Shown here piece by piece: positions 43,123 to 54,845 of a DNA stretch of 64,000 bases. The stretch's first letter is position 1. Each line of letters begins with the position of its first letter. Position numbers and translations under genes: made by a program. The DNA comes from Porphyra umbilicalis (taxonomy: Eukaryota; Rhodophyta; Bangiophyceae; Bangiales; Bangiaceae). The DNA lies in assembly GCA_002049455.2 (NCBI GenBank), contig KV918777.1, positions 62,001 to 126,000 on the forward strand, given 5' to 3'. Below the pieces are notes generated by a model. That model saw nothing but the letters and a program-made list of their open reading frames with translations, was not told the origin of the DNA and made no database searches.

Positions 43123-45823
43123 TCAGCATGTGGAAGCAGGACGTGGGGCGGGCGTAGCGCCCAGCCCCGCGTTGCCAAGATCGGCGCCAACGCCAATGAC
43201 GCGCCGAAACAAGACGAACGCCGGGGCTGGCAGCGACTTCGTCAGCCCGTCTGCCGGCATGTCCACGCTAGGGAGGAAGTAGAACGTCACCTCCCCGCGC
43301 GCCACGTAGTCACGCACCATGTGGTACGCGACATCCACGTGCTTGGTACGCCCGGTGGCTTCGGGGTTGTTGACCAAGGCGAGGCAAGCCTGGCTGTCTT
43401 CCCCCATCGGCACGGCCCCGCCATCGACGCCCAGAGCTGACAGCAGCTTGCGTAGCCACAGCGCCTCCTTGGTGGCCATCGCGACGGCCACGTACTCCGC
43501 TTCGGCCGTCGAGGTTGCCACCGTCGACTGGCGCTTGCTTGCCCACGCGATGGGCCCGCCATTGAGGGTGAAGACGAAGCCTGTCGTCGACCGACGGCCG
43601 TCAACGTCGCCCGCCCAGTCGGCGTCGACAAACCCCTGCAGCGGTTCGCTGCCGCCGTAGACCACTCCAAGGCGGGTTGTCCCGCGCAGGTAGCGCAATA
43701 CCCCCTTTGCTGCGCGCATGTGGTCCTGCTCAGGGCACGACATGAAGCGTGACAGCACCCCCACGGCAAAGGCGATGTCCGGCCTTGTCGTGGTGGACAG
43801 GTAGAGGAGGGAGCCGAGCAACTCGGCGTAACGGTTATCCTCCGGCAGCAGGTCCTCGCCCGTCTTGGCTAGCTTGACCCCTGACGCCATTGGCGCCTTG
43901 TTTGGGGTGGAGGTCTCCATCCCAAACGCCTCCAGCAGCGTCACCGTGTGCCCCAGGTTGCTCAGAGTGAGCGTCTTTGACTAACGGTCACGCATGACCT
44001 TCATGCCAATGAAGTCGTTAACCTCCCCCATGTCACGTACTTCGAACTTTGCCGACACAGAGCGCTTGACGGCAGCAACTCCAGACAGCTTCTCGCCCGC
44101 CACGATAAGGTCGTCGACGTACAAGAGGATGAAGACGCGCCCGTGCCCAGGGTGGCACCACTCGTAGAGGCACGGGTCTACCTTGGATCGCAGTGCACCG
44201 ATCTCCTTGAGCTCCTTGTCGAGCCTGATGCCCCACAGCCGCCCAGCCTGCTTTGTCCCGTAGAGCGCCAGGTTAAGCCGACACATCTCCTCCACGCCCT
44301 CCGGCTCGATACCGCCGGGGAGTTTGATGTACATCTCCTTGTCCATCTTGGCTTTGAGGAAGGCTGTCTTGACGTCGACATGGTGAACCTCCCAGCCCGA
44401 GGCTGCAGCCACAGCAAAGAGGGCCCGTGTGGTAGCCGCGCTGGGCACCGGCGCCCACGTCTCGTCAAAGTCCCGCCCCGGCACTTGGTTGAAACCTTGG
44501 GCCACGAGGCGAGCCTTGTAGCGCGTCATCTTGCCCTCCGCGTCGTGTTTGATGTCGAACACGAAACGCGTCTTGATGGCCTTGTGCTTCTTGTTGTTCA
44601 CCTTAATCTTGGACCAGGTGCCAAGCTTCTTGTGAGCTGCCACCTCCTCCTTGATGGCCTGCTTCCAACGCGGCCAATCAGAACGAGCACGTGCCTCTTT
44701 CTCGTTTGCCGGGGGCTTGTGTAGGTCGCAGCCCGACTCAGCCGCACTCTTGGTACCGCTTGCCAAGTAGGCCTTGGGCTCCTTCTCCCACCATAATACC
44801 TTGGGAGCTGGCTTTCGCTTTGAGCGACGAGGCCCAGGTGCGGCGCTGTCACAGGTAGCAGGTCCTTGACCGCCCGCCGGTGTCGAGCCATCGGAGCAAT
44901 CCTCGACTTCCTCCTCGCTATCCTCAGCAAGGGAGGGAGGAAAGACTTCTTCGTCGCTGTCAGAGGTGTCGTCGGGGGCGTACTCGTCCTCTCGCCCGCG
45001 TTCAGCGTCGAGCATGTCAATTGCCCCTTCCGTGGCGTCATCCTTGCCGCTGTCATTTGCCGCCGTCAGTCGGGGACCAGCGCTTGACCCGACTGCCGAC
45101 GCCTTGACCTTAGTCGGGTTCTCCTCCATCAGCACGTCTCGACGCTCGAAGACTTGGTTCGTCTCATCCTCGAAGATGCGGTAGGCCTTGCCACCGACCG
45201 TGTAGCCGACAAAGCGGCCGACGTCGGTCCTTGGCTCCAGCTTGCGTTGCTGCTTCTTGGGTTTGAGCGCCCACGCCCGGCTCCCCCAAAAGCAGAATCC
45301 CGCGACGTTGGGGCGTCGACCCGTTAGGGCCTCCAGCGGTGTTACGTCCAGCCCCGCCTTGGGGGACCGGTTGAGCACATGGACGACAGAGGCCAACGCC
45401 TCAGCCCACAGGTCTTCCTCCGCTCCGGCATCCAGCAGAGCAGCACGCACGCGCTCCATCAGCGTGCGGTTAACCCGCTCCGCTTTGACGTTCTGCTGTG
45501 ACTTGAACGGCGCTGTCATCTCCGACGTGATGCCCTTGTCCTCGCACCATGCCTTGAGGTCGTTGGTGACGTACTCCTTGGCATCGTCATGACGGACGCG
45601 CTTGACCTTGACTCCCGTCAGCGTCTCAAGCTGCTTGATACGCGTCTTGAGAACCTGCCGTGCCATCTCTTTCGTCTTGATAGGCGTTGCCGTGATGAAC
45701 CCCGTGGAGTCCTCCAGCGCCGTCATAAAGTAGATGGAACCACCCAGCGACTCCGTGAGTGGGCCACCAATGTCGGTGTGCACCAGCTCGCACTTGGTCG
45801 TCGCTGTAGATGAGCGGGGGCTC
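43123..45823 (-). pseudogene. pol: Ty1/copia pol fragment: integrase, RT and RNase H
   Basis: On minus from 45823: the integrase core with CELVHTDIGGP (first Asp), RHDDAKEYV (second Asp) and QQNVKAERVNRTL (Glu). An acidic linker follows, then RT with FDETWAPVPS, HHVDVKTAFLKAKM and an intact LLYVDDLIVAG, then RNase H with DADWAGD, STAEAEYVA and HVDVAYHMV. The order integrase before RT is diagnostic of copia. A TAG at 43983-43981 interrupts one otherwise open frame; CAG to TAG would explain it. Gag, protease and the integrase zinc module are missing because the sequence ends at the element C LTR. The ATG at 45987 lies in that LTR and is not the real start. Confidence 0.9.
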
Positions 45824-46322
45824 TGTGGCGGTCGGGGGTCTGACAGTTGGAAGGGGCGTGGCCCCTCAGCTGTGGACAGCACACCCCCGGGGGGCCGCCC
45901 CAAAATATCCCGATCCGGGCCAGCAAGGGAATGACCTGTCCAGATCTCGGGGAGATTGGATTCGGTCGGGGGCGGGGCTTTTCCCAAGTGGTTTTCCCAG
46001 CCCCCCTACTACTTGTTTGAACTTTTCGCTTTGGAGGGATTTATCTGTTTGGCGCGTTTGGGGTGGCTACTTTGGCCACCGGCGTTCGGTTTGGGAGGGG
46101 TTTATTGACAGCGGGGACGCCGTCCCCGTCGCCGTTTGATAAAACCAACTGTGCTTTGGACGACGATTCCCCCCTGGGCTTTGCCGTGATCCTCTCCCCG
46201 CACGAGGGGGAAGGCTGGGCTGTGGGTTGTTTTCCGGGGCAGTTCCTTCGACGGGCCGAGCTGATCAAGAGGTCACTTCGGCTGGACGACGAACCAACGT
46301 GGTGGTGCTTAGAACCGCTAGA
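45824..46322 (+). repeat. Element C 5' LTR
   Basis: Starts TGTGGCGGTC; ends CCGCTAGA where the 3' copy has CCGCTACA. Length 499 bp. It replaces the copia sequence upstream of HTDIGGP. Confidence 0.9.
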
Positions 46323-46327
46323 ATTTC

Positions 46328-46345
46328 TGGTGGAGCAGCAGGGGA
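46328..46345 (+). other. Element C primer-binding site
   Basis: TGGTGGAGCAGCAGGGGA lies 5 nt after the LTR and continues TTCCGG as in element A, so up to 24 bases could pair with the primer tRNA. Confidence 0.8.
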
Positions 46346-46465
46346 TTCCGGCCGTTGCCACGCCCGTACCGGGTAGCCGGTTCCCCGATCGTCTGTTGGT
46401 TTGTGAGTTCAAGGCGACGTGGACCTCCGCGTCGGTCTGTCGTCGATTACCGTCCGGCCACTACG

Positions 46466-48141
46466 ATGGCGTCGTCGTCCGACATCCCCAAGTCGAACGC
46501 GATCGCTAGCGGTATGCCGGCGGGTACATCCGCGGTGACCCCAGCGGTCGCTGCAACAAGGGGATCCGCGGCCGGATCAGGGATTCCCTTCACTCCGCCT
46601 CGGCCATTGGCGGACCTTGTGGGCGAAACGGTTCGTCGGGTCCCACCGGGGGCCGGTGCCTTCCTCCCTCGACGTCACGACGACCGGACGGGATTGGTGG
46701 ATCAAGATCGTGATCCGGCGACGCCTTTAGCGATGGCGGATCTGGACACGGCGCTGTCGACGTTCCGCGAGTCGTTATTGGCCGACGTTCCTCGGGTCAT
46801 CGCGGCGAGCCCCGCGGGCTCTGCTCAAGATGCTCCCCGTCGAGATTCTCCAGTGGACACGCGGAAGAGCCGCAGCAAAGGGAAGTCACGGCGTCATCGT
46901 AGTCCCTCGTCGTCATCGTCGTCTTCATCTTCCTAGCCGTCGCCGGCGACAACCGACAGGCCGACGACCACGTGGGGCGCAAGGTGGGGTCCGGCAAGTT
47001 GGCGGTCCTCGAGTGCCCGGACGATCGCTTCGCGGGCGTCCTGGACTACCGATCGTACCGCCTACGGAACCGTCACTCGACCTACGGGGCATCGCAGGCC
47101 CGCAAGATGGGACGGACGGCCAAGAATATGAAGTTCTCCTTCGGGGGGACCCCGATGTTCAACGGAAAGGAACCCCTCAAGGTCTTCTCGTGGCTCCGAA
47201 AGTTCGTCCAGGCCTGCGATGACAACGACGTGTCCGTGGGGATGGGTTTGTACCTAACTCCCAACTTCCTCGCGGGCGACGCCGAGACGCGGTTCACGCG
47301 GAACCTACCGGGGTCGGACGTCGGGGGGGGTCGGGGGGCTCTCGAAACCTACCCCGCGGCTGTCAATTGGTTGCTGTCGACCTACGCGGAGCCGCACGCT
47401 TTGGGATTGGCGCAGGATAAGTTCAGCCGGGCGACGCTCGCGGACAACGAGGGGGTGGATGCCTTCGCGGCACGTCTACGGAGCCTCGCTGAGCTTTTCG
47501 GCAACATCCACTCCGAGGGGACGATGAAACAGCAGCTGATCCAAGGGCTACCGGAGTATCTACGGACGGACGCCTTCCTGTACAACTCGGCGCAACGAAG
47601 CTACCAGCAGTTATCGACGTACGTGGCGGGAAATTATCGGGCCGCCAAGGACGTCATGGCATTGGCCAACCGGGGGTCACCCGGGGGATCGTCGCGGAAG
47701 GGACAGACGTCGACGGGGCCCCGAGGCCTCTCGGTCAACCAACTCCACTCCTCGTGGGAGGAGGATGACACGGAAGCGTACGACACGGTCGCGGTGCTGC
47801 CGTCAGGTACCCCGGGGTTCCGCACGGTTGGTGCATCGCCTCACCCTCGACGGGAGGCCCCGACGGGTCCCCCGCTGTGCTACATGTGTTGGACGCGTGG
47901 GCACCGGGTGCCTGATTGCAAGATCCTGACGGACAAGCAGAGGGACCTCGTGCGAGCCGCGAGGAACAACCTCCTGCGACAGCGGAACCGGGGGGCGGAC
48001 CCCGCACAAGATCGCACGTCCGTCGTGGCCCTGCTGTGGGACGACCTGCTGGGCGGCGCGGAGCCGACGAAAATGGATGGGGGTGATGTCCCGCCCGTGG
48101 CAACCCCGGCCAAGGGGCGCCGCGCGGCGGGAAAAGCCTAG
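46466..48141 (+). pseudogene. gag: Element C gag
   Basis: ATG at 46466 (MASSSDIPKSNAIASG), the same start as in A. The Ser run is interrupted by TAG (46934-46936) and the frame moves by one base before 46972. From there 389 codons follow: the capsid-like region (FSWLRKFVQACDDND, VNWLLSTYAEPH, IQGLPEYLRTDAF), the CCHC knuckle CYMCWTRGHRVPDC and a basic end (AKGRRAAGKA). The TAG at 48139-48141 is probably the ancestral gag stop, preceded by a slippery heptamer. Confidence 0.85.
48129..48135 (+). promoter_or_regulatory. Putative -1 frameshift heptamer G GGA AAA (element C gag/pol)
   Basis: Gag codons GCG GGA AAA GCC TAG contain G GGA AAA one codon before the stop. After a -1 slip the reading enters the frame of VASPSPSIPPVRP and the protease, which has no nearby ATG. 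A very GC-rich stretch follows that could form the usual downstream structure; I did not fold it. Confidence 0.65.
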
Positions 48142-51100
48142 GGGGGGTGGCCTCGCCATCCCCCTCAATCCCCCCTGTCCGCCCCAGCTCCCCGGTTGCC
48201 CCCCGTCGTGTTACGTTTGCCTCCCCGGGGGTAAGCGCGACGTGGCCCGTCCCGGCCCGATGTCCCTGTCGTCGTGGGCGATTCCGCCCGCGGTTTAAGG
48301 GGACGCTGTTGCTGTTACGCAAGGAGAATTTTGAGATCGGGGCCTTGTACCAGTTGGCGCCGTGGCAGACCCCCACCCCCACAAGGGCGGTGGTCGACAC
48401 GGGCGCCGGGCCCAGTGTGATCCGCGCGGATATGTTGCCCGAGGGATGGAACGAGTACTCGTCGCGGGCGCCGCCCCGGACCCAAGTGAGTGACGCCTCG
48501 GAGCAGCTGCTCAAGGTGAACGCGGAGGTGTCCCTGACCATCTACGTCGGGGGGACCGCCATGGAGTATGACTTCCTCGTGGTCAAGTCGCTGTCGGTGC
48601 CGCTCATCCTCGGGTGGGACTTCCAGCGGAACTACGTGGACACCATCTCCCCCAAGACGCAGACGATCAAGTGGGACGATGGCACTTCCACGGTGGCGGT
48701 GCGGGGTTGGACGGGAATACGCGGCCCGCGCCCCCGCGCCGAGGGAAAAGCCGAGGCCCAAGTGGGGCTATCCGGCTTTGGCAAGGGGTAACCGTGGGCC
48801 GCGGTGCATCCAGGCGGTCCAAGTTGCTGCAACGTCAAGGGGGTCCACCTAGTGCGGGAACGCCCCGTCCAAATGAGCCGACGAAAGGTGCTGTTGCACA
48901 ACGCCGTCGGGAGTTCTCCCCCAACCCCCGCGGTCCCTCTACCTGACGAACATCGGGGATGTGCCGGTCCACCTGACGAAGGGGTATGTCGTCGGTACCG
49001 CGACGGCGTACAATGGGCCGCTCCACGTCGTCGCGGATGAGGAGGAACCGGGGGCAGTCCTGACGATGGGGGTGGACACCCGTGGCAAGCCCGACGATGA
49101 GGTCAAGACGGGCCACCAACCCGAGGAGGGGATCGACGAGGGACAACCCCCGCCTCACCCGCCGGACAAGACGTATCCCAAGCCGGAGGTCCACTGGGGG
49201 GTGTCCCCGACACGCTTCGTAGTGACGTGGACGACCTCCTCGAGGAGTACAAGGCATTATGGGCGGGGCAACTCGGCAAGGTCGACGTCACCCCGCATCG
49301 GATCGAGGTGACCCCCGGGGCGCGCCCACGGCGGGCCCAACCTCATCGGGCGAGCCATTCCTCGCGGGACGTCATCGCCAAGGAGGTGCAACGACAGTGG
49401 GACCTCGGGGTCATCGAGCCCTCAAGCGCGGAGTGGGCCTTCCCCGTGGTCCCGGTGCCAAAACCCGACGGGACGATGCGGTTTTGCGTGGACTACCGGC
49501 AGCTCAACGAGGTGACGGTACGGGACGTGTATCCGCTACCCCGCATGGACGACTGCATCGACTTCCTCGTGGACGCCAAGGTGTTCTCTACGCTCGATTG
49601 CAACTCGGGGTATTGTCAGATCCCCGTGGCGGACGAGGATCGCGACAAGACGACCTTCGTGTGTCACGAGGGGGCCTACCGCTACATCCGTCTCCCCTTT
49701 GGGCTGTCGAATGCCCCGGCGACCTTCCAACGGGCCATCGACATGATCCTCGGGGGACTCAAGTGGAAGAGCTGCCTCGTGTGCCTCGATGACATCATTG
49801 TCTTCTCACAGTCGGCGGGGGAGCACGTGGAACACCTACGGGAGGTTTTCGCGGCGCTCCGTGGCGCGGGCGTCTCCCTCAAGGCTAAGAAGTGCCACTT
49901 GTTCCAAGAGGAGGTGGAGTATTTGGGCCATATCGTGGGCCGGGGGCAATTGAAGGTGCAGGACAAGAATATCCGCGGGCTCAAGGAGGCGTCTCCCCCG
50001 CGGTGCAAGAAGGACCTGCGCAGCTTCCTCGGGATGTGCAACGTCTATCGGAGGTTCGTCAAAGACTACGCCCAAGTGGCTCGGCCGCTGGCCGCGATGA
50101 CGAGTTCCAAGAGGCCCGATCGGTGGGGGACGTTGTCGGACGAGGCGTTGGGGGCGTTCGAGGAGCTCAAGAGACGGCTCACGGAGGCACCCATCCTCGC
50201 CCTACCGCGGCGACACGGGGCCTACACGCTGGACACGGACGCAAGCGCGGGGCAGGTCGGCACGGTCCTACTACAGGAACAACCCGACAAGTCCACGCAA
50301 CCCGTGGGCTATTGGAGTCGCTCGCTCAACGCGGCGGAGCGGACCTACAGCACGATGGAGCGAGAGTGCCTCGCGGTGGTATGGGCATCCCTTCTCCTTC
50401 GTCCCTACGTTGAGGGGACGCGTTTTACGGTTCGTACGGACCACGCGGCGCTCAAGTGGATGCTGCATATGGACGGGGCTCACGGGAGGCTGGCGCCGTG
50501 GCGGTTGCGACTGGCGGAGTTCGACTACGTGGTACAGACACGCCCCGGGGCGTAACACCACGCGGCGGATACGATCTCGCGCATCTCCACACCCGCGGGG
50601 GACGACGGGCCGATACCCGACGCGGTACCCTGTTTGGCCTTACCCAACTCGTAGGCGGCGTGGCAACTGCCACCGCAGACGGAGGGAGGGGATCTGTCCC
50701 CCCTGACGCTCGCGGAGCTCCTCGAGGGGCAGGCGGAGGATGGCCGGTGCAAAGAGGTTCGGGCTGCCATGGACGGCAACGACAAGTCCCGGTTCCGCGA
50801 GGATCCGAACGGCCTGTTGGTCCGCACCGCACCGCTGGACGGAGCCACGCAAGTCTACGTGCCGACCCACATGCGCTACGGGGTGATGATGCGGGAGCAC
50901 TACCCCCCGCAAGCCGGACATCCGGGGGCCAACAAGATGTACACGTCGATGCGACGATGGTTTTATTGGGAGTGTATGGTGGTGGACGTCTACGCCTTCG
51001 TGGCGAACTGCGTGCAGTGCGCGCGGAACCGCGTCGGCAAGCGACGGAAGACGAACTACCTCAAGACATTCCCCCCGACGGAGCCGCTGACGGACCTGTG

Positions 51101-51995
51101 TATGGACCTGCTCGGTCCCCTCCCCCGAACCGAGGCGGGGAACGAACACCTGTTGGTCATCGTGGATCGCTTCTCCAAGATGACGCGGGCCATCCCCCTT
51201 CAGCGGATCGACGCGGAATCCATTGCGGCGGCCTTTTTGGACTATTGGGTGGCGGCCTGTGGGCCCCCGGCGACGGTGTTGTCCGACAATGGCCCCCAGT
51301 TCCGTTCCACGTACTTCCAAGGGGTTTGCTCACTACTCGGGATCGCCAATCGGTACTCCACGACGTACCACCCGCAGACGAACGGCCAAGTGGAACGGTA
51401 CAACCGGACCATCGTGGGACAACTGCGGACGTACGTCGAGGATCATCAAGACCGATGGGACGACCTGGTGTCGATGCTAACGCTGGCCTACAACAGTCGG
51501 CCGCAGCAGAGCACCGGGGTGGCGCCGCTCGAGTTCGTCACACCCGAGCGGGTACGGAGCCTCTCCGTGGAGCGCATGGTCAGTTCCCCGGCATCCGAGC
51601 AGACGGACGGTAGCCCGCGGGGTGTCCGCGAGGCCATCCGAGCGCGGCTACGCAACCTCATCCACAAGGTGCGGCGGTCCCTCGCGGTGGCACAACGGCG
51701 GTACAAGAGGAGCTACGACGCCCGCGTGAGGCCGGTCAACAAGGACATCCAAGCGGGGGACTGGGTGTTCGTCGATGGTCACGCGCGGACCAAGCACAAG
51801 CTCGGGACCCGCGCGGCCGGACCGTACAAGGTGTTGTCCCGCGGGGAAGGCACGTTCTCGCTGGACATCGGCGGGTACCCTGAGACGGTAAGCAGCGACC
51901 ACGTGACGGCGGCGCCGGGCCCGCCGGGGGATCCGCAGACGCTCCTGCAGAACCTCGGGGTGCCCCAAGACATCGTGGTCCCCGAGGGGCATTAA
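48136..51995 (+). pseudogene. pol: Element C pro-pol, disrupted
   Basis: Protease (VVDTGAGPSVIR, about 48390), RT (FCVDYRQLNEV, LPFGLSNAPATFQRA), RNase H (TLDTDASAGQVG, YSTMEREC, TDHAALKW), integrase zinc module (HPGANKM...CVQC), core (CMDLLGP, LSDNGPQF, NGQVERYNRT: Asp, Asp, Glu all present) and the GPYKV region. The RT active site reads CLDD instead of YLDD (49782-49793). The frame shifts near 48760, 48900 and 49230, with TAA at 50553-50555 and TAG at 50652-50654 where element A has Ser. The integrase part (50769-51995) is a clean 408-codon ORF ending VPEGH. Confidence 0.9.
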
Positions 51996-52211
51996 CACAC
52001 GGGCAAGGAGTTCGTCTGGGAGGCCTTCGTGGGCCACGAAGTCGCGGATGACGGCACGCTACGCCTGTGGACCCGCTGGTGGGGGTACCACCCCGAGGAG
52101 GACACCCTCGAGTTGGCCAGTCGATTCGACCAACGTAAGGTGCACCAGTATATGCGGCGTGTGGGCCTACGAGTCGAAGAAGCGGTGGCGGTCGTCGACT
52201 TTCTCGCCTAA
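51996..52211 (+). CDS. Element C chromodomain-like ORF after the integrase stop
   Basis: In the same frame as integrase after TAA 51993-51995: HTGKEFVWEAFVGHEVADDG, LWTRWWGYHPEEDTLELASRF and YMRRVGLRVEEA. The W-GY-acidic-T-E pattern is chromodomain-like. The stop and the downstream frame are conserved in element A (2779-2561). An internal ATG at 52029 exists in both copies. Confidence 0.55.
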   Translation, partial: HTGKEFVWEAFVGHEVADDGTLRLWTRWWGYHPEEDTLELASRFDQRKVHQYMRRVGLRVEEAVAVVDFLA

Positions 52212-52652
52212 GGTATTTCCCTCGGGGGACACGTGGTTTTCAAGTTTCGAATCGTGGCGGATTTTCGGCCCACGACACGTGTCTCGTTGGGGGCCACGTG
52301 GCCGCGGTGGCGACCGTCGCCGCTGCGCGGCGGCGCGGCAACCCGTCCCATGGTCACGGCATCGGGCCAAGTCGATCTGGCATCGTGGACGTGCACGGAG
52401 GGGGCGGTAGGTGATGGCAGACCCCTGTGGACGGGCGGGGCTGCGGATTTCATGGCGGGATCGCGTGGGGATCCGGTTCGCAGGAGCAGGGGTTGCTCTC
52501 GTGGGTGGTACGCAAACGACCCGCGAGGGGTTTATTGGTCGCTGACAGGCCGACCGGCACCGTCGACGCGACGACACCCCCTACACTACGAACTACTACT
52601 ACGGCCCCCGTGGTGCGATCTCCTCCCTCTCGTCGTGGTCCGCTCTCCCTGT

Positions 52653-54287
52653 TCAACGCTGCCCCGACGAGGGCCCACCCCACCCGTGGCCGGACGGACC
52701 ACGCGAGCGTTGCGCGGGTGGCTCCTCGCGGTAGGCGTCGCGGTCATGCTGGTGCTGCTGGCGACGGCTTGCCCCGCCGGCGGCAACGCCGGTCTCACGG
52801 AGGAGGGCCGCGCGGATGCCACGTCGGCCCACGAGTTGAAGCAGCTCCTCCACTTGGCGGGGCGGGACCCCGGGGTTGTCGCGGGCCCACTGCCCGATCG
52901 ACTCGCTAAGGGACACCACGGTGTGGCACAAGCCGGCCATCAAGGTCCCCGTCGTGTAGCCGCGGAGCTCCCCGGGGTCGCAAGCGACAACACGCGCCAA
53001 CCCCTGCGGGACGCGATCCGAGGGCACGTGGTCCAGCGGGTCGAAGGCAGCGTCGGGGATGTCACGGTGCTCCATGGGGTCGAACGAGACGATGTGGCTC
53101 CCCGAGGAGTTGCCCGCGGAGGGGGGCGCCAACACGACAGGCTGCGGGGGACCCGGGATGGACGACCCCGCGGCGGTGGTCACCACGGAGGAAGCAGGCA
53201 GGGCGGTTCCACCCCCGGGGTAACGCGGCCCACGAGCAGCCGAGACGACGGTGGACCAACCCCCACGAGCGAAGCCGTACCCGCGTGCCTAGAGGATATC
53301 CGCGGAGTATGGCAGGTCGAAGGGGCGGAGATCCTCGGCGACCTTGGCGCGCGTCCCCTCGTCACCCACCTCGAGGTCGGCCCAGATCCAGCACTCGCGG
53401 TCACGACGTTCGCAGCTGCGGGCACGGAGGCGCTGACGGAACGCCTCCGTATCGTGGAGCTGGTCCGCGAGGTCCAGCAACGCCTAGAGGGTTGCGGTCG
53501 CCTCCGCGTCGGGGCCCTCGGCACAGGAGCAGATGTTGGCCGGCCCCAAAGAACGGATCCAGTCGACCAACAGCGGAGGGAAGCGCCACAAAACCCGACG
53601 GGTGCGGAACGTCTCGAGGAGGACGACGGCGGCCCCGAGGGCCCACTCGCTGCGGAAGATGGCCCACGAGGCGCGTCGCCCCGCGTAGAGGTCGTCCGTG
53701 GCGTACGTGTGGACCCACGGGAGCTCCGCCATACACCCGTATGGGACCTCAACCCCGGACCACCACGCGGGGGTCGGCAAGTAGAAGCGCGACCGCGACG
53801 ACGACGCGCAGCTGGAGTACTCCGCTTGATGCCAGCCCACGAGGTGGCCGGTGAGCCCACCCCAGTGGTTGCGGGCCGTCGTCAACTGGACCGTCGTGGG
53901 GCCCTCCAAGTCGTCCGCCTCGAGGTAGGGCGGTGGCGTCAAGATGTAGTCGAAGGTCGGCACCAACGGCGGGTCCGCGGGGGCGTCGTCCATGAACCCG
54001 AGGTACGACCGGCGGTAGCCCACCTCGCGGCGACGCCGCACCACGGTGATCGACGAGGCTCGGTCGTCCAGGGACGGCAAGAGGGCGTGCGGCATCGCGG
54101 TGATCTGCTTCACGAACGGGTTGGCGGGGCGCGCCGAGTCGATCTCTCGGAACGTCGCGTGGGCCAGCGTCTCAGCCACGTCCGGGCGCGCCTCCTCGCG
54201 CGCCCACGCCGGTGCCCACGTGGACGGATCGGTCAACACGGGCAGGGGACCCACGACGGTGCGGTACGCCATCTCCTCGTCGGCCAT
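52653..54287 (-). pseudogene. Antisense ORF of element C, full-length form with two TAG codons
   Basis: The ATG at 54287 (MADEEMAYRTVVGPLPVL) opens one frame running about 545 codons to 52653, interrupted only by TAG at 53486-53484 and 53291-53289; both sit in the same octamer, CTCTAGGC. The first 267 residues align with the A antisense ORF. The middle has CERRDRECWIWADLEVGDEG and the end a helical stretch (LCHTVVSLSESIGQWARDN, PRQVEELLQLVGRRG) then a basic Gln/Arg-rich tail. No signal peptide, membrane segment or known domain is seen. Antisense ORFs at this position are known in plant Tat-lineage Ty3 elements, but function there is unclear. Confidence 0.6.
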
Positions 54288-54826
54288 CGCGGTGGACGAC
54301 GCGGACGCGGAAGGTGGGGGCGGCGGTCACCGGGTCCTCGGGAGGGGGGGGACGTGGGGGGCAACCGCGGAGGAGGAGGGGGAGGGCCCACGGGGGCCGA
54401 CAGGAGCAAGAAGCGACGGGCACCACGGAGGGGGAGTGGACGGCACGTCGTGGGGTGGGCGGAGGAACGAGTCGGCGAACACCGCGTCGCAACGAGCGCG
54501 GAGGGTTACGTCGCGGGGTGGTGGGGCGGAGCCGCGGAGCTGCGCGTGGTGGGGGGGTGAGACCGGGGTGTGCGTGTGGGCCCACGGGGAGGAGTGGGGC
54601 CAACGTGCGTCTCGGGGGGTGTGGGGGCCGCGAGACACCGGTGCGGGCCGCGGGCCACGCCACGCCGGTGTGGCGTGAGGCCGATCCCGTCCGCGGACCG
54701 ACCTCGACAACCCCCCTGGGGCGAGGATCGGGGGGGGGGGGTGGCGGTTGTGGCCGGCACCCGGCCAGGGGGCCGGGCCGGAACCCCCTCCCCAGGGGTC
54801 GTCGCGGGACGGGCAGGGACGCCACG

Positions 54827-54845
54827 TCACGCGACGAGGGGGCTG
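54827..54845 (+). other. Element C polypurine tract region
   Basis: GCGACGAGGGGGCTG directly precedes the 3' LTR; element A has GGGACGAGGGGGCTG at the same place. This is the likely plus-strand primer. Confidence 0.5.

Noticed and set aside
52233-54560. 775-codon plus-strand ORF in element C
   Set aside because: It is the mirror of the antisense ORF. Its composition (Arg/Gly/His-rich, few aromatics) is typical of a shadow frame, and element A does not keep it open over the same length.
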